Source: Bradyrhizobium sp. ISRA430
GTDB taxonomy: Bacteria; Pseudomonadota; Alphaproteobacteria; Rhizobiales; Xanthobacteraceae
Direction of reading: 5' to 3'
Assembly (NCBI RefSeq): GCF_029909975.1
Contig: NZ_CP094516.1
Coordinates: forward strand, 3,596,001 to 3,660,000
Length of the DNA stretch: 64,000 bases
Shown: one piece after another, positions 1 through 10,687 of the stretch
How the letters are laid out: every line of letters starts with the position of its first letter
How positions within the stretch are numbered: position 1 is the stretch's first letter
Translations under genes and position numbers: made by a program
The notes under the pieces: model-generated
Seen by the model: only the letters and a program-made list of their open reading frames with translations
What the model was told of the DNA's origin: nothing
Database searches by the model: none

Positions 1-1092
1 CTCGTCGAGCTTCAGCTTGGCCATGCGTGACTGGTGGAACGCGTCGATCAACTCGCCGTAGACGTCGAGCTGGAGCTGCGCATGCGCGGCATTGCCGACC
101 CGCACCGGCTTCGCCGCCTCATAGCCGTCGAGCCAGCCCGCCTCCCATTCGAGCAGCCGCCTTTGGCCCCAAATGCCGTACATGATCTGCATGTTCGACG
201 GCGAGCCGGCCGCCGCGCGCAACAGCCAACTATGCCAGGCCGCGGCTTCCTCGGTGTAGCCCGAATTCATCAGCGCGAGCAGGGTGAAGGTGGCATCGCG
301 CAACCAGCAGAAGCGGTAGTCCCAGTTCCGCGTCCCGCCGAGCTTTTCCGGCAATGACGTGGTCGGCGCCGCGACGATGCCGCCGGTCGGACCGAAGGTC
401 AGTGCCTTCAGCGTGATCAGCGAGCGCACGATGAGATCGTGGTAGTCGCCATCCCGGCTGCACTGGCTGCACCAGCCGTTCCAGAAGGTCTCGGTCTCCT
501 GAAACGCGATCTCGGGATCGATCGGCTCGGGTACTGCGAGATGCGAGGGGCCATAGGTCAGCACGAAGGGCACGGTCGCGCCGGCCTTCACCTCGAATTC
601 GGCAACCGTCGTCAGATCCTTCCCCCTTGTCTCGACCGGCGTCCGCAGCACGGTCATGTCCTGGCCGCAGACGGCCAGCAATGCGCCGTCCTCGGTTCGC
701 CGTACCCAGGGAATGTCGGCGCCGAAGCCGAAGCGGATCACGAGCTGCATCCGCATCTTCACCATGCCATTGATGCCGCGCACCAGCCGCACGATGTCGG
801 ACGCCTTGCCCCGCGGCGGCATGAAATCGATCAGCGCGACGCTGCCGCTCTCGGTCTCGAAACGTGTCTCGAGGATCAGCGTGTTGCCGAGATAGCGCCT
901 CGACGTGTTCGTGGCAGGGTCATTTGGCGCGATCAGCCAGCGACCGTTCCTGTACGTCCCGAGGATAGCCGCAAAACAGGCGTCGGAATCGAAGGCCGGC
1001 CAGCACAACCAATCGATCGAGCCGTTGCGGCCGACCAGCGCCGCAGTCTCGCAGTCGCCGATCAGTGCGTAGTCCTCGATCCTCACCGACAA
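1..1092 (-). CDS. Glycoside hydrolase family 15 protein (glucoamylase/trehalase-like), 3' end outside window
   Basis: The minus-strand frame is open from the window edge and reads as the N-terminal 364 residues of a GH15 hydrolase. It begins SVRIEDYALIGDCETAALVG and continues NGSIDWLCWPAFDSDACFAA, the typical start of this family, with GGTRNWDYRFCWLRDA further on as the first part of the (alpha/alpha)6 catalytic barrel. Family members release glucose from alpha-glucans or split trehalose; the sequence does not decide between them. I chose TTG at 1092 because AGGATGG lies 7 bases upstream and an in-frame stop lies further upstream; GTG at 1086 is the alternative. It follows malQ by about 30 bases on the same strand and is probably cotranscribed with it. 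No signal peptide is seen, so it should be cytoplasmic. Confidence 0.88.
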   Translation of the reverse strand, partial: MSVRIEDYALIGDCETAALVGRNGSIDWLCWPAFDSDACFAAILGTYRNGRWLIAPNDPATNTSRRYLGNTLILETRFETESGSVALIDFMPPRGKASDIVRLVRGINGMVKMRMQLVIRFGFGADIPWVRRTEDGALLAVCGQDMTVLRTPVETRGKDLTTVAEFEVKAGATVPFVLTYGPSHLAVPEPIDPEIAFQETETFWNGWCSQCSRDGDYHDLIVRSLITLKALTFGPTGGIVAAPTTSLPEKLGGTRNWDYRFCWLRDATFTLLALMNSGYTEEAAAWHSWLLRAAAGSPSNMQIMYGIWGQRRLLEWEAGWLDGYEAAKPVRVGNAAHAQLQLDVYGELIDAFHQSRMAKLKLDE

Positions 1093-1122
1093 TTCGTTGC
1101 CATCCTGCGAAGGGACGGGAAC

Positions 1123-3084
1123 TCAACTCCCGCCGACTGACGAACGTTCCCGCGTCGCCGCCTTCAAAGCCGCGAGATCGACGCGTGAGGCAATCCTGTC
1201 GAGCGCAACCGGCAGCCGCTGGCGCCAGTTCGGGTGCTCATCGATCGTGCCGGGAATGTTGGGCTGGTCGATCACGCCCAGCAGATCTTCCAGCGATACC
1301 GCCAACAGCCGCGACGGCGTGCGCGACAGGAAGGTGAGCACCGAATAGAGATCGTTGGCGTGAATGCCGTTGACGCGCAGGATCTCGTCGAGCATGCCGA
1401 GCGCATGCCAGCGCGCCTCGTCGTTCTCACCGGGGTCGATTCCGAGCGAAAGCTTCATCTTCAGATCGCTGAAGGAGCGCCAGCCGGCATAAGTGCAGAG
1501 ATCGTGCGTGTTCAGCGTGACCAGCGCGTTGGGCCTGTAATGATCGACGTTGCGAAAATGACCGGCGTCGTCGCGCTCGAACATCATGACGAGATAGGAC
1601 CAGATGCCCCAGTCCTGCATGGTCTCACGGAAGCCTTCCGGCACGGTGCCGAGATCCTCGCCGATCACGATGCATTTGTGCCGCGCGCTCTCGCGCGCCA
1701 CCGCCGCCAGCAGCGCCTCGAACGGCATCTGCACATAGGCACCATTGTCCGGCTTGAAGCCGCGCGGCACCAGATAGAGCCGCTTCAGGCCGAGCACGTG
1801 ATCGAGCCGGATCGCGCCGGCATGGCGCATCGAGGCGGCCAGCATCGCGGCAAACGGCACGAAGGACTGCGCTTCCAGGCCCCCCGCATTGAAGCCGGCA
1901 AGACCCCAGTCCTGGCCGACGGTGTTGAGCACGTCGGGTGGCGCGCCGACGGCGAGATGGCGGGAAATCGCCATCTGCTCGTTCCAGGCATCGAAGCCGT
2001 TGGACTGCACGCCGACGGCAACGTCGAGATAGAGCCCGACCTTCATGCCGAGCTGGGTCGCAAGCACCTTGGCCGCCTGCAATTGCGACTCGGCGGTCCA
2101 TTGCGCGAATTCGACGAACTCAACCTCGCGCTTATCGGGACCATTGCGCAACTCGGCGAGTTTCGTCTCATCCGGCTGCCGCCATTCCCGCGGCCATTCC
2201 CACCAGGGGCCGGCGAAGCGATGCCGCAGCACCTCGAAGCAGGCAAAGCGTGACAATAGCGGTGCGCGCTCGGAGCGGAATGCCGCAAACTCCTGCCGGC
2301 GCGTTTCGCTCGCCTTCTTCACAAAACTGTCAAAGGCGGCGCGCAGGCCCCGCCATTTCAACGTCGCCATGTCGGCGTAGGGCACGCGGTCGCCTTCGCG
2401 CAGGCGCGCGGCAATCGCGGCAGCATCCGGGAGCAGGTCGGACGAAAACTCGGGGATTTTTTCAACGTCGATATAGAGCGGATTGAGGAACAGCCGGCTG
2501 TTCGGCGAATAAGGGCTGCAATCGCTCGGATGGTCGTCGAACAACACATGCAGCGGATTGAGGCCGACGCCGTCGGCGCCAAGCTGCCGGGCAAGCCGGA
2601 CGAGACCGGCAAGATCGGTGAAATCGCCGATGCCCCAATTGCGATCGGAACGAACACTGTAGAGCTGCACCGCGAGCAGCCAGCCACGATCGAAGTCGCC
2701 CCCAAAGGCGCGCTCGGGGGCCACGATCATCGGCACTTCTTCCGTCGCGCCGTCAGCATCGGTCAGTGTCAACCGGTGATAACCGGCCGGCAGACCGGCC
2801 GGCCAAGCAATCACCGGCTCGCGCGTTTCGCCTTGCGCGATTACGTTGAAATTGCCGGTGATTTTCCATTGCAGCGGCAACGCGCCGGTTGCCGTCAGTT
2901 CGGTACGTGCATTCGCCAGGGCGCGAACCACGACCGGCCCATGGGCGAAGCGGTAGACACGCTTCTCCGGCAGGGCGTCGAGGATGGATTTCAAGGCGTC
3001 GGGCGCAGTGACCCGCAGCTTTCCCAGGGCGTCGATGAATTCGGACTGGACGCCCTTGATTTCGGCTTGAGCTAAAAGATCCAT
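1123..3084 (-). CDS. malQ: 4-alpha-glucanotransferase (amylomaltase)
   Basis: A GH77 disproportionating enzyme of 653 residues that transfers maltooligosyl units between alpha-1,4-glucans in the cytoplasm. The first 130 residues are the N-terminal domain common in bacterial MalQ; the barrel follows with NWGIGDFTDLAGLV near residue 149. The catalytic set is intact: nucleophile D428 in AIRLDHVLGLKR, acid/base E476 in CIVIGEDLGTVPEGFRETM, and D528 in NTHDLCTYAGW. It is transcribed away from the glgE-like/treS/glgB row, with GH15 downstream. Its role would be to recycle short maltooligosaccharides left by GlgX and TreY/TreZ. A possible EcfG-type promoter lies about 80 bases upstream. Length and motifs are normal for the family. 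Confidence 0.95.
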   Translation of the reverse strand: MDLLAQAEIKGVQSEFIDALGKLRVTAPDALKSILDALPEKRVYRFAHGPVVVRALANARTELTATGALPLQWKITGNFNVIAQGETREPVIAWPAGLPAGYHRLTLTDADGATEEVPMIVAPERAFGGDFDRGWLLAVQLYSVRSDRNWGIGDFTDLAGLVRLARQLGADGVGLNPLHVLFDDHPSDCSPYSPNSRLFLNPLYIDVEKIPEFSSDLLPDAAAIAARLREGDRVPYADMATLKWRGLRAAFDSFVKKASETRRQEFAAFRSERAPLLSRFACFEVLRHRFAGPWWEWPREWRQPDETKLAELRNGPDKREVEFVEFAQWTAESQLQAAKVLATQLGMKVGLYLDVAVGVQSNGFDAWNEQMAISRHLAVGAPPDVLNTVGQDWGLAGFNAGGLEAQSFVPFAAMLAASMRHAGAIRLDHVLGLKRLYLVPRGFKPDNGAYVQMPFEALLAAVARESARHKCIVIGEDLGTVPEGFRETMQDWGIWSYLVMMFERDDAGHFRNVDHYRPNALVTLNTHDLCTYAGWRSFSDLKMKLSLGIDPGENDEARWHALGMLDEILRVNGIHANDLYSVLTFLSRTPSRLLAVSLEDLLGVIDQPNIPGTIDEHPNWRQRLPVALDRIASRVDLAALKAATRERSSVGGS

Positions 3085-3162
3085 TCGGCACGCAGTTTGC
3101 AGGCCACCCTTTTGCCGGGGGCATCGATTTTGATGAAGCGAAGGAAGACGTTAGTCAGGGGT

Positions 3163-3188
3163 AACTCGCAGACCGCACCTGCCGTTCC
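3163..3188 (-). promoter_or_regulatory. Candidate EcfG-type (general stress) promoter for malQ
   Basis: On the minus strand GGAAC (3188-3184) is followed after 17 bases by AGTT (3166-3163), close to the alphaproteobacterial EcfG pattern GGAAC-N16/17-CGTT. It would start transcription about 70 bases before the malQ ATG. A rightward GGAAC at 3194-3198 has GCTT after 16 bases, a poorer match, so control of the rightward operon by EcfG is less supported. Motif match by eye only. Confidence 0.4.
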
Positions 3189-3289
3189 CAGGCGGAACCA
3201 ATGACACACAAGCGGCTTTCTATATAGGTACCGAGCGTCGGTTCCCGACAAGGGAAGCGGGATCCTGTTTTGTTGTCAATGGCATCACC

Positions 3290-5236
3290 GTGAACAAGAC
3301 AATTCAAACCGTCGAGAGCGCCGCAGCCCGCAGCGCTTTCCTCATTGAGGACGTCTATCCGTTGATCGACGGGGGCCGCTTCGCCGTGAAGCGGATCGCG
3401 GGCGAGCGGGTCGAGGTCTGGGCCGACATCTACCGCGACGGCGACGCCGTGATCAGCGCCGCGCTGGTCTGGCGCCGCGAGCAGGATCGCGACTGGCGGC
3501 ACGAGCCGATGAGCCAGCACGGCAACGACCGTTGGTTCGGCGCGTTCGTCCCGACGGAGCCCGGGCTGTATCTCTATGCCGTCCAAGCCTGGACCGACGA
3601 ATTCGCCACCTGGCGTCATCGGCTGGAGCGGAAGCAGCTTTGCGGCGCCGACATCACGCTCGACGCGATCGAGGGCGCCGGCCTTCTGACCAAGGCGCAT
3701 GGCGTGCGGCGGGACGCCGCCTCGATCATCCTGAGACAATGCGAGGACTATCTTCAGACCGGCGAGGTCGCGCCGCTGCTCGCGGCCGAGCTGAGCGAGG
3801 CCATGGCCGAGAGCCAGTCGCGCCCCGACCTGACCCGCTCCCCGCTCTTCCCGCTGAGCGCCGAACGTGACAAGGCGCGGTTCAGCACCTGGTACCAGAT
3901 GATGCCGCGCAGCCAGAGCGCTGTGCCCGGTCGGCACGGCACGCTCAGGGACTGCATCGCGCGCGTGCCTGACATCGCCGCGATGGGATTTGACGTGCTC
4001 TACTTCACGCCGATTCACCCGATCGGCCGCACGCGGCGCAAGGGCCGCAACAATTCCCCGATCGCGACCGAACACGATCCCGGCTCGCCCTATGCCATCG
4101 GCGCTCCCGAGGGCGGGCATGATGCCCTGCATCCCGCGCTCGGCACGATCGAGGATTTCCGGGCGCTGATCGCAACTTGCCTCGAATATGGCGTGGAGCT
4201 CGCGCTCGATTTCGCGGTGCAATGCTCGCCGGATCATCCCTGGCTGAGGCAGCATCCGGAATGGTTCAAATGGCGGCCGGACCGCTCGGTGGGCACCGCG
4301 GAGGGCCCCTATCCCGATATCGTCATCCCCGACTTCGCCTGCGTCGACAGAATCGCGCTGTGGGGCGCGTTCCGCGATGCAATGCTGTTCTGGATCGATC
4401 ATGGTGTGACCATTTTCGCCATCGACAATCACGACACCGCGCCGCTCCCGTTCTGGGACTGGCTCATCCGCGACATCCGTCGCCGGCACCCCGAGGTCAT
4501 CCTGTTCGCAAAGACATTCACCCGACCGAAGCTGATGAAGGGGCTCGCAAAGCTCGGCTTCGCGCAGTCCTTCACCTACTTTCCCTGGCGCACCCAGAAG
4601 TGGGAGCTGGAGCAATATCTCGGCGAGCTCGTCAATTACCCGGAGCGGGATTTCTATCGCCCGAACCTGTTCGTCAACACACCTGACCTGTTGCCATATC
4701 ATCTGCAGAACGGTGAGACCTGGATGTTCAAGTCGCGCGTTGCGCTGGCAGCGACGCTGTCGGGCAATTATGGCATTTACAGCGGGTTCGAGCTCCTGGA
4801 ACACGGCGCCATTCCCGGCCGGGAGGAGTATCTCGATTCCGAGAAATACGAGATCCGGCAGCGCGACTGGAACCAACCCGGCAACATCAAGAGCTATATC
4901 GCCGAGCTCAATCGCATCCGCAGCGAAAACACCGCCCTTCAACAGACGGCCAATCTGCGGTTCCTCGGCATCGAGGACGGCGAAACGGTCGCGTTCGTGA
5001 AGCAGGCGGGTGATCCGGCCAGCACCGTCGTGGTAGTGGTCGCCCTCTCGCGCCGTGTGCGCGAATTCTGGCTGCCGCTGGGCGACGTCACGGTTGACGC
5101 CGGTGGGCAGCGGCACCACGTTGCGGTCCTCGAAAACCTCCTGACAGGCGAACAGTCCCGCATTGAATGGGGCGGGATCAGGTTGCGTATCGATCCTGAC
5201 CTTGATCCGGCGCTGCTGTTTCGCTGCCTGGCGTAG
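3290..5236 (+). CDS. GlgE-like maltosyltransferase homologue lacking catalytic residues
   Basis: 648 residues, GTG start, aligning over its whole length with GlgE (GH13_3; maltose-1-phosphate to alpha-1,4-glucan maltosyl transfer). Family marks kept are PIHPIGRT near 241, NNS at 254-256, the Asp-Asn of the nucleophile (IDN, D379-N380), TYFPWRTQKWELEQYL after 429, FVNTPD (D466) and EEYLDSEKYEIRQRDW. But the general acid/base Glu (E in SEAF/AEAF of known GlgE) is Lys408 (codon AAG at 4511-4513). The near-invariant Arg two residues before the nucleophile is Ala377. PHTK after the nucleophile is HDTA. The AENPPKKYQD loop that binds the donor phosphate is shortened to AEGPYPD (337-343). By sequence this should not act as a normal GlgE; a regulatory, glucan-binding or altered-substrate role is inference. 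First gene of the rightward operon, 11 bases before treS-mak. Confidence 0.85.
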   Translation: MNKTIQTVESAAARSAFLIEDVYPLIDGGRFAVKRIAGERVEVWADIYRDGDAVISAALVWRREQDRDWRHEPMSQHGNDRWFGAFVPTEPGLYLYAVQAWTDEFATWRHRLERKQLCGADITLDAIEGAGLLTKAHGVRRDAASIILRQCEDYLQTGEVAPLLAAELSEAMAESQSRPDLTRSPLFPLSAERDKARFSTWYQMMPRSQSAVPGRHGTLRDCIARVPDIAAMGFDVLYFTPIHPIGRTRRKGRNNSPIATEHDPGSPYAIGAPEGGHDALHPALGTIEDFRALIATCLEYGVELALDFAVQCSPDHPWLRQHPEWFKWRPDRSVGTAEGPYPDIVIPDFACVDRIALWGAFRDAMLFWIDHGVTIFAIDNHDTAPLPFWDWLIRDIRRRHPEVILFAKTFTRPKLMKGLAKLGFAQSFTYFPWRTQKWELEQYLGELVNYPERDFYRPNLFVNTPDLLPYHLQNGETWMFKSRVALAATLSGNYGIYSGFELLEHGAIPGREEYLDSEKYEIRQRDWNQPGNIKSYIAELNRIRSENTALQQTANLRFLGIEDGETVAFVKQAGDPASTVVVVVALSRRVREFWLPLGDVTVDAGGQRHHVAVLENLLTGEQSRIEWGGIRLRIDPDLDPALLFRCLA

Positions 5237-5247
5237 GGGCGCACGCC

Positions 5248-8200
5248 ATGAATGTTCTTTCCTCCGTCGACGTCAACAAGAAGATGGAAGCTGCCGAGAT
5301 CGTGGACGAGCTCTGGTACAAGGATGCCATCATCTATCAGCTCCACGTCAAGGCGTTCGCCGACAGCAACAATGACGGCATCGGCGACTTCACCGGGCTG
5401 ACCGAGAAACTGCCCTATCTCCAGGAGCTTGGCGTCACTGCACTGTGGCTACTGCCGTTCTATCCCTCGCCCGGCCGTGACGACGGCTACGACATCGCGG
5501 ACTACGGCGCGGTCAATCCCGATTTCGGGACGATGAAGGATTTCAAGCGTTTCATCCAGGAAGCGAAGCGGCGCGGCCTGCGGGTGATCACCGAGCTCGT
5601 CGTCAACCACACCTCCGACCAACACAAATGGTTCAAGCGCGCACGACGCAGCCATCCGGGCTCGAGCGCGCGGAACTGGTATGTCTGGAGCGACACCGAC
5701 CAGAAGTACCAGGGCACGCGGATCATCTTCACGGACACGGAGAAATCCAACTGGACCTGGGACACCGAGGCAGGCGCCTTCTACTGGCATCGCTTCTTCT
5801 CGCATCAGCCGGATCTCAACTTCGACAATCCGCGCGTGGTCAGCGCCATCATCCAGGTGATGAAGCGCTGGCTCGATGCCGGCGTCGACGGCTTCCGGCT
5901 TGATGCCATTCCCTATCTCTGCGAGCGCGAGGGCACTTCGAACGAGAACCTTCCCGAGACGCATACGATCATCAAGCGTCTGCGCCATGAGCTGGACGCC
6001 TACTCCAAGGGCAAGCTGCTGCTGGCCGAGGCCAATCAATGGCCCGAGGACGTGCAGGAATATTTCGGCCGCGGCGACGAGTGCCACATGGCCTATCACT
6101 TCCCGCTGATGCCGCGCATCTACATGGCCATCGCGCAGGAGGACCGCTTCCCGATCACCGACATCCTGCGTCAGACGCCGGACATTCCCGCGAGCTGTCA
6201 ATGGGCACTGTTCCTGCGCAACCATGACGAGCTGACGCTGGAAATGGTCACCGACGTCGAGCGCGACTATCTGTGGTCGACCTATGCCAACGATCCGCGC
6301 GCGCGCATCAATCTCGGCATCCGCCGGCGCCTGGCGCCGCTGATGGACAACGACCGGCGCAAGATCGAGCTGATGAACTCGCTGCTATTGTCCTTCCCCG
6401 GCACCCCGATCATCTATTACGGCGACGAGATCGGAATGGGCGACAACATCTATCTCGGCGACCGCAACGGCGTGCGCACGCCGATGCAGTGGAGCCCGGA
6501 CCGCAATGGCGGCTTCTCGCGCTGCGATCCCGCACGCCTCTACGCGCCGCTGATCATGGATCCCGTCTACGGCTACGAGTCGGTCAATGTGGAAGCGCAG
6601 TCGCGCAGCCTGTCGTCACTGCTCAGCGCCACCAAGCGGCTGATCTCGGTGCGCAAGTCGACGCTCGCCTTCGGTCGCGGCACCATGACATTCATCCGCC
6701 CCGCCAACCGCGCAGTGCTCGCCTATGTCAGGCAGTATCGCGACGAGGTGATCCTCTGCGTCGCAAATCTTTCGCGCGCAGCCCAAGCGACCGAGCTCGA
6801 CCTGTCACCGTGGAAGGACCGCATCCCGCAGGAAATGCTCGGCCGTACCCGCTTCCCGGCGATCGGCGAACTACCCTACATGATCACGCTCGGGCCTTAC
6901 GGCTTCTACTGGTTCCAGCTCCTGGAGCGCGACAAATCCGAGGCGGTGGTGCCGCGCGCGGTGCCGGAATTCGAAACGCTGGTGGTACCGGTCAACTCGA
7001 CCTGGGTCTCGCTGGCACGCGAACGCAGCGTGTTCGAGCGCGACGTCCTGCCGGGCTTTTTGTCGCGGACGCGGTGGTATCCGGAGCATAACCCCAAGCA
7101 GATCCGGCCTACGCTGACTTCGGCGGTGCCGTTCTGCGACATCGGTGACAACCGACCCTGGATCGCGTTCTTCGAGGCCACACAGCACGACACGTCTTCG
7201 CGTTACGTGCTGCCCATGCAGATCGAGTGGGTGCGCTTCGACCGCGAACGCTTCAACCCGAGGGCGCTCGCCGCCGTCCGCCAGGGCGCGCGCGAAGGCA
7301 CACTGCTCGACGTGGCCACCGACCAGATCTTCATCGGCCTGTTCCTGCGCAACCTGTCGCAGAATCTGGTGGTGGAGGAGAACAATCTGCGGCTGGAGTT
7401 CAAGTCGACCAGCCTGTTCGCCGACTACACAGTCAAGGAACCCGAACGCATCCGTACGATCGAGCAGTCGAACAGCACCGCCCTCGTCGACAACCAGTAT
7501 GTCGCCAAGATCTACCGCCAGCTCGAAAGCGGCATCAATCCCGAGATCGAGATCAACCGCTATCTGACCGAGGTCGCCCGCTTTGCCAACACGCCGGCAC
7601 TGCTCGGCAGCGTCGAGCTGGTCGAAGGCGATCAGCGCAGCGCGCTCGGCGTCCTGCACGCCTATGTCGAGAACCAGGGCGACGGCTGGGCCGTGACCGC
7701 ATCCCATCTCGACCGCTATATCGACGAGCAGCGTCTGCTGACGGCGAGCCAGATGTCCCACGACAGCCAGGAGCCTGCGTCCTACCTGCACCACCTGGTG
7801 CAGACCGGCCGGCGCCTCGCCGAGCTGCATATGGCGCTGGCTGACGCAAAGACCGGCGACCTTGCTCCCGAGCCGATCGACGCCATGCAGGTCAAGCACT
7901 GGATCTCCGATCTCAAGACCCGCGCCGACCGGCTTTGCGAGCTCCTGGCCGAGCATCGCGAGGCCCTCCGAGAGGCCGACCGCCCGCTGGTCGACCAGCT
8001 CGCGGCGGCGCGCGCGAACCTGTCCGACCGGCTGACGACGCTATTGCCATCGGACCTCAGCGGGTTGAACATCCGTCATCATGGCGACTTCCGCCTCGGG
8101 CAAACTCTGATCGTGAAGGACGATATCTTCATCATCGACTTCGATGGCAATCCGTACCTGCCGCTGGCCGACCGGCGGCGCAAGGCGCCAGCCGCGCGCG

Positions 8201-8544
8201 ACGTCGCCGGCCTGATCCGCTCGATCGAGCTTGCCGCAACCGCAGCCCTCCACCGCGCGCTCGCCGGGGCGCACGACGAGCAGGGCCGGCTTGCAGCCGC
8301 GCTCGGCGAATGGCGCGAGCGCGCGACAGCCACATTCCTGACCGCCTATCGGGAAGGCATGACAAACCGGCAGCTCTGGCCAAATGATCCGCAATCGGCG
8401 GACAGCCTGTTAAGGTTTTTCATACTTGATCACGCATTCGATGAGGTGGAGCATGAGCTGTCGCACCGGCCGGAGGGGCTCAACACACCTCTGACGGGGC
8501 TGCTTCGCATTCTGTCCAATCCCGAGAGCGAAGCACATGCCTAA
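5248..8544 (+). CDS. treS: Trehalose synthase fused to maltokinase
   Basis: A 1098-residue fusion. Residues 1 to about 550 are TreS (GH13), which interconverts maltose and trehalose: nucleophile D219 in [13 protein letters not shown], acid/base E261 in [14 protein letters not shown], and D327 in [15 protein letters not shown]. From about 600 to the end is maltokinase (Mak/Pep2), which makes maltose 1-phosphate from maltose and ATP. Its kinase core has [20 protein letters not shown], then HGDFRLGQ (945-952, catalytic D947) and IIDFDGNP (962-969). Compared with HGDLHLGQ and IDFEGEP in known Mak, His is Arg, Glu is Asp, and the second Glu is Asn. The fusion is common in proteobacteria. It overlaps the start of glgB by 8 bases, so the two are translationally coupled. 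Its usual partner GlgE, directly upstream, looks inactive, which leaves the fate of any maltose 1-phosphate unclear. Confidence 0.95.
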   Translation: MNVLSSVDVNKKMEAAEIVDELWYKDAIIYQLHVKAFADSNNDGIGDFTGLTEKLPYLQELGVTALWLLPFYPSPGRDDGYDIADYGAVNPDFGTMKDFKRFIQEAKRRGLRVITELVVNHTSDQHKWFKRARRSHPGSSARNWYVWSDTDQKYQGTRIIFTDTEKSNWTWDTEAGAFYWHRFFSHQPDLNFDNPRVVSAIIQVMKRWLDAGVDGFRLDAIPYLCEREGTSNENLPETHTIIKRLRHELDAYSKGKLLLAEANQWPEDVQEYFGRGDECHMAYHFPLMPRIYMAIAQEDRFPITDILRQTPDIPASCQWALFLRNHDELTLEMVTDVERDYLWSTYANDPRARINLGIRRRLAPLMDNDRRKIELMNSLLLSFPGTPIIYYGDEIGMGDNIYLGDRNGVRTPMQWSPDRNGGFSRCDPARLYAPLIMDPVYGYESVNVEAQSRSLSSLLSATKRLISVRKSTLAFGRGTMTFIRPANRAVLAYVRQYRDEVILCVANLSRAAQATELDLSPWKDRIPQEMLGRTRFPAIGELPYMITLGPYGFYWFQLLERDKSEAVVPRAVPEFETLVVPVNSTWVSLARERSVFERDVLPGFLSRTRWYPEHNPKQIRPTLTSAVPFCDIGDNRPWIAFFEATQHDTSSRYVLPMQIEWVRFDRERFNPRALAAVRQGAREGTLLDVATDQIFIGLFLRNLSQNLVVEENNLRLEFKSTSLFADYTVKEPERIRTIEQSNSTALVDNQYVAKIYRQLESGINPEIEINRYLTEVARFANTPALLGSVELVEGDQRSALGVLHAYVENQGDGWAVTASHLDRYIDEQRLLTASQMSHDSQEPASYLHHLVQTGRRLAELHMALADAKTGDLAPEPIDAMQVKHWISDLKTRADRLCELLAEHREALREADRPLVDQLAAARANLSDRLTTLLPSDLSGLNIRHHGDFRLGQTLIVKDDIFIIDFDGNPYLPLADRRRKAPAARDVAGLIRSIELAATAALHRALAGAHDEQGRLAAALGEWRERATATFLTAYREGMTNRQLWPNDPQSADSLLRFFILDHAFDEVEHELSHRPEGLNTPLTGLLRILSNPESEAHA

Positions 8545-10684
8545 ACTGCCCGCCGAAGCCTACGCGATCATCGAGGGCCGCCACTCCGACCCCTTCCACT
8601 ATCTTGGACTGCACCCCGAAGGCGACAGAAGCGTGGTGCGCGCCTTCCTGCCCGAGGCCTCCAATGTCGAGGCGATCGGCGAGCACGGCGAGGTGGCAAA
8701 GCTCGACCGCGTTCACGACGCCGGCCTGTTCGTCGGTGCCCTCCCGAACGGCTCCAGGCATTATCAATTGCGCGCGAAGTTCGGCGACAGCGTCGTCGAG
8801 TTCGAGGACGCCTATCGCTTCCCGCCGATCCTGACCGACTTCGACCTCTACCTGCTCGGCGAAGGCACCCATCAGCGCCTCTACGACAAGCTCGGCGCGC
8901 ATCCGATGACGCTCGACGGCGTTGACGGCATCGGCTTCGTGGTGCTGGCCCCGAATGCGCGGCGCGTCAGCGTGGTCGGCGATTTCAATTTCTGGGACGC
9001 GCGGCGTCATCCCATGCGGGTGCGCGGCATCGGCTATTGGGAATTGTTCATTCCGCACGCCAAGCCGGGAGATCACTACAAGTTCGACATCGTCGGACCG
9101 CACGGCCACCAACTCCCGCTGAAATCCGATCCGCTGGCGTTCGCCACCGAGGTCCGGCCAAAGACGGCTTCCATCGTCTTCGACGAGGCGCATCTGCCGC
9201 GGCCGCGCCCGGCGCCCGACGGCATCAACGCGCTGTCGGCGCCGATGTCGATCTACGAGGTCCATCTCGGCTCCTGGCGGCGCAAGAACGGCAATGAATG
9301 GCTGACCTATCGCGAGCTGGCCGAACAGTTGCCGGCCTATGTCCGCGACATGGGCTTCACGCATGTCGAATTCCTCCCCGTGAGCGAGCATCCCTTCGAC
9401 GGCTCCTGGGGCTACCAGCCAACCGGCCTCTATGCACCGACCAGCCGGTTCGGCTCCCCGGACGACTTTGCCGCCCTCGTCGATGCCTGCCATCGCGAAG
9501 GCATCGCCGTGCTGCTCGACTGGGTGCCCGGCCACTTCCCCGACGATCCGCACGGGCTCGGCCATTTCGACGGCACCTCGCTCTACGAGCATGCCAATCC
9601 GCTTCAGGGCCGGCATCTCGACTGGGGCACGCTGATCTACAATTACGGCCGCACTGAAGTGATGAACTTCCTGGTGTCGAACGCGCTGTTCTGGCTGGAG
9701 CGCTACGCCATCGACGGCCTGCGCGTCGATGCGGTCGCCTCCATGCTCTACCTCGACTACAGCCGGCCGCCGGGCGCCTGGATTCCGAACCAGTATGGCG
9801 GGCGGGAAAACATAGAGGCGATCGCGTTCCTGCGCCGCTTCAACACCGAAGTGTTCGCCCGTTTCCCGCAGGCGACCACGGCGGCGGAGGAATCGACCGC
9901 ATGGCCACAGGTCTCGCGCCCGGTCGAATTCGGCGGGCTCGGCTTCGGCTACAAGTGGAACATGGGCTGGATGCACGACACGCTGAACTACATCAGCAAG
10001 GACCCGATCTACCGCAAGCATCATCACGGCGAGATCCTGTTCGGCCTGCACTATGCCTTCTCGGAGAACTTCATCCTGCCGCTGTCGCATGACGAGGTGG
10101 TGCACGGCAAGCGTTCGATCCTCGGCCGGATGCCCGGCGACGAGTGGCAGCGCTTTGCCAATCTGCGCACCTATTACAGCTTCATGTTCGGCCATCCCGG
10201 CAAGAAGCTCTTGTTCATGGGCGCGGAGATCGCACAAGGCAACGAATGGAATCACGACCAGTCGCTCGACTGGCATCTGCTCGAATACAAGAACCATTCC
10301 GGCATCCAGGCGCTGATCCGCGATCTCAACCGGCTCTATCGCGCGGTGCCGGCGCTGCACCAGATGGATTGCGACCAGGCCGGCTTCGAATGGCTGATCA
10401 CCGACGATGCCAACCGCAACACCTTCGCCTGGATGCGCAAGGGATTCGACGAACACTCGCGCTGTCTCGTGATCGTCAACTTCTCACCCAATGTCTATCG
10501 CAACTATCGCGTTCGCGTGCCGTTTGCCGGCAAGTGGAAAGAGGTGTTCAATTCGGACTCCGCCCATTACGGCGGCAGCAATGTCGGGAACGTCGGCGAG
10601 GTGCTCGCCGTTGACGGCAAGACGCCCGAGCTTCGCCTCACCATTCCGCCCCTGGCCGCGATCTTCCTCGTTCCGGAAAGCTGA
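8537..10684 (+). CDS. glgB: 1,4-alpha-glucan branching enzyme
   Basis: GH13 branching enzyme of 715 residues with the expected layout: N-terminal domains up to about 230 (including a CBM48-type domain with [20 protein letters not shown]), the barrel from IYEVHLGSW, and a C-terminal beta domain. The catalytic residues are nucleophile D398 in [11 protein letters not shown], Glu451/452 in AAEESTAWP, and D519 in [14 protein letters not shown]. It adds alpha-1,6 branches to linear glucan in the cytoplasm. The start overlaps the end of treS-mak, and glgX follows after 3 bases, so the genes form one transcription unit. No glgA or glgC is present in this window. Confidence 0.96.
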   Translation: MPKLPAEAYAIIEGRHSDPFHYLGLHPEGDRSVVRAFLPEASNVEAIGEHGEVAKLDRVHDAGLFVGALPNGSRHYQLRAKFGDSVVEFEDAYRFPPILTDFDLYLLGEGTHQRLYDKLGAHPMTLDGVDGIGFVVLAPNARRVSVVGDFNFWDARRHPMRVRGIGYWELFIPHAKPGDHYKFDIVGPHGHQLPLKSDPLAFATEVRPKTASIVFDEAHLPRPRPAPDGINALSAPMSIYEVHLGSWRRKNGNEWLTYRELAEQLPAYVRDMGFTHVEFLPVSEHPFDGSWGYQPTGLYAPTSRFGSPDDFAALVDACHREGIAVLLDWVPGHFPDDPHGLGHFDGTSLYEHANPLQGRHLDWGTLIYNYGRTEVMNFLVSNALFWLERYAIDGLRVDAVASMLYLDYSRPPGAWIPNQYGGRENIEAIAFLRRFNTEVFARFPQATTAAEESTAWPQVSRPVEFGGLGFGYKWNMGWMHDTLNYISKDPIYRKHHHGEILFGLHYAFSENFILPLSHDEVVHGKRSILGRMPGDEWQRFANLRTYYSFMFGHPGKKLLFMGAEIAQGNEWNHDQSLDWHLLEYKNHSGIQALIRDLNRLYRAVPALHQMDCDQAGFEWLITDDANRNTFAWMRKGFDEHSRCLVIVNFSPNVYRNYRVRVPFAGKWKEVFNSDSAHYGGSNVGNVGEVLAVDGKTPELRLTIPPLAAIFLVPES

Positions 10685-10687
10685 CCC

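Noticed and set aside
3194..3218. EcfG-like promoter for the glgE-like/treS operon
   Set aside because: GGAAC is present but the -10 half is GCTT after 16 bases, which breaks the GTT core; not strong enough to list.
3155..5119. 654-codon open frame opposite the GlgE-like gene
   Set aside because: No recognisable motifs; the plus strand has full-length GlgE homology and proper codon bias.
8480..10456. 658-codon frame opposite glgB
   Set aside because: Shadow of a complete GlgB with all catalytic motifs.
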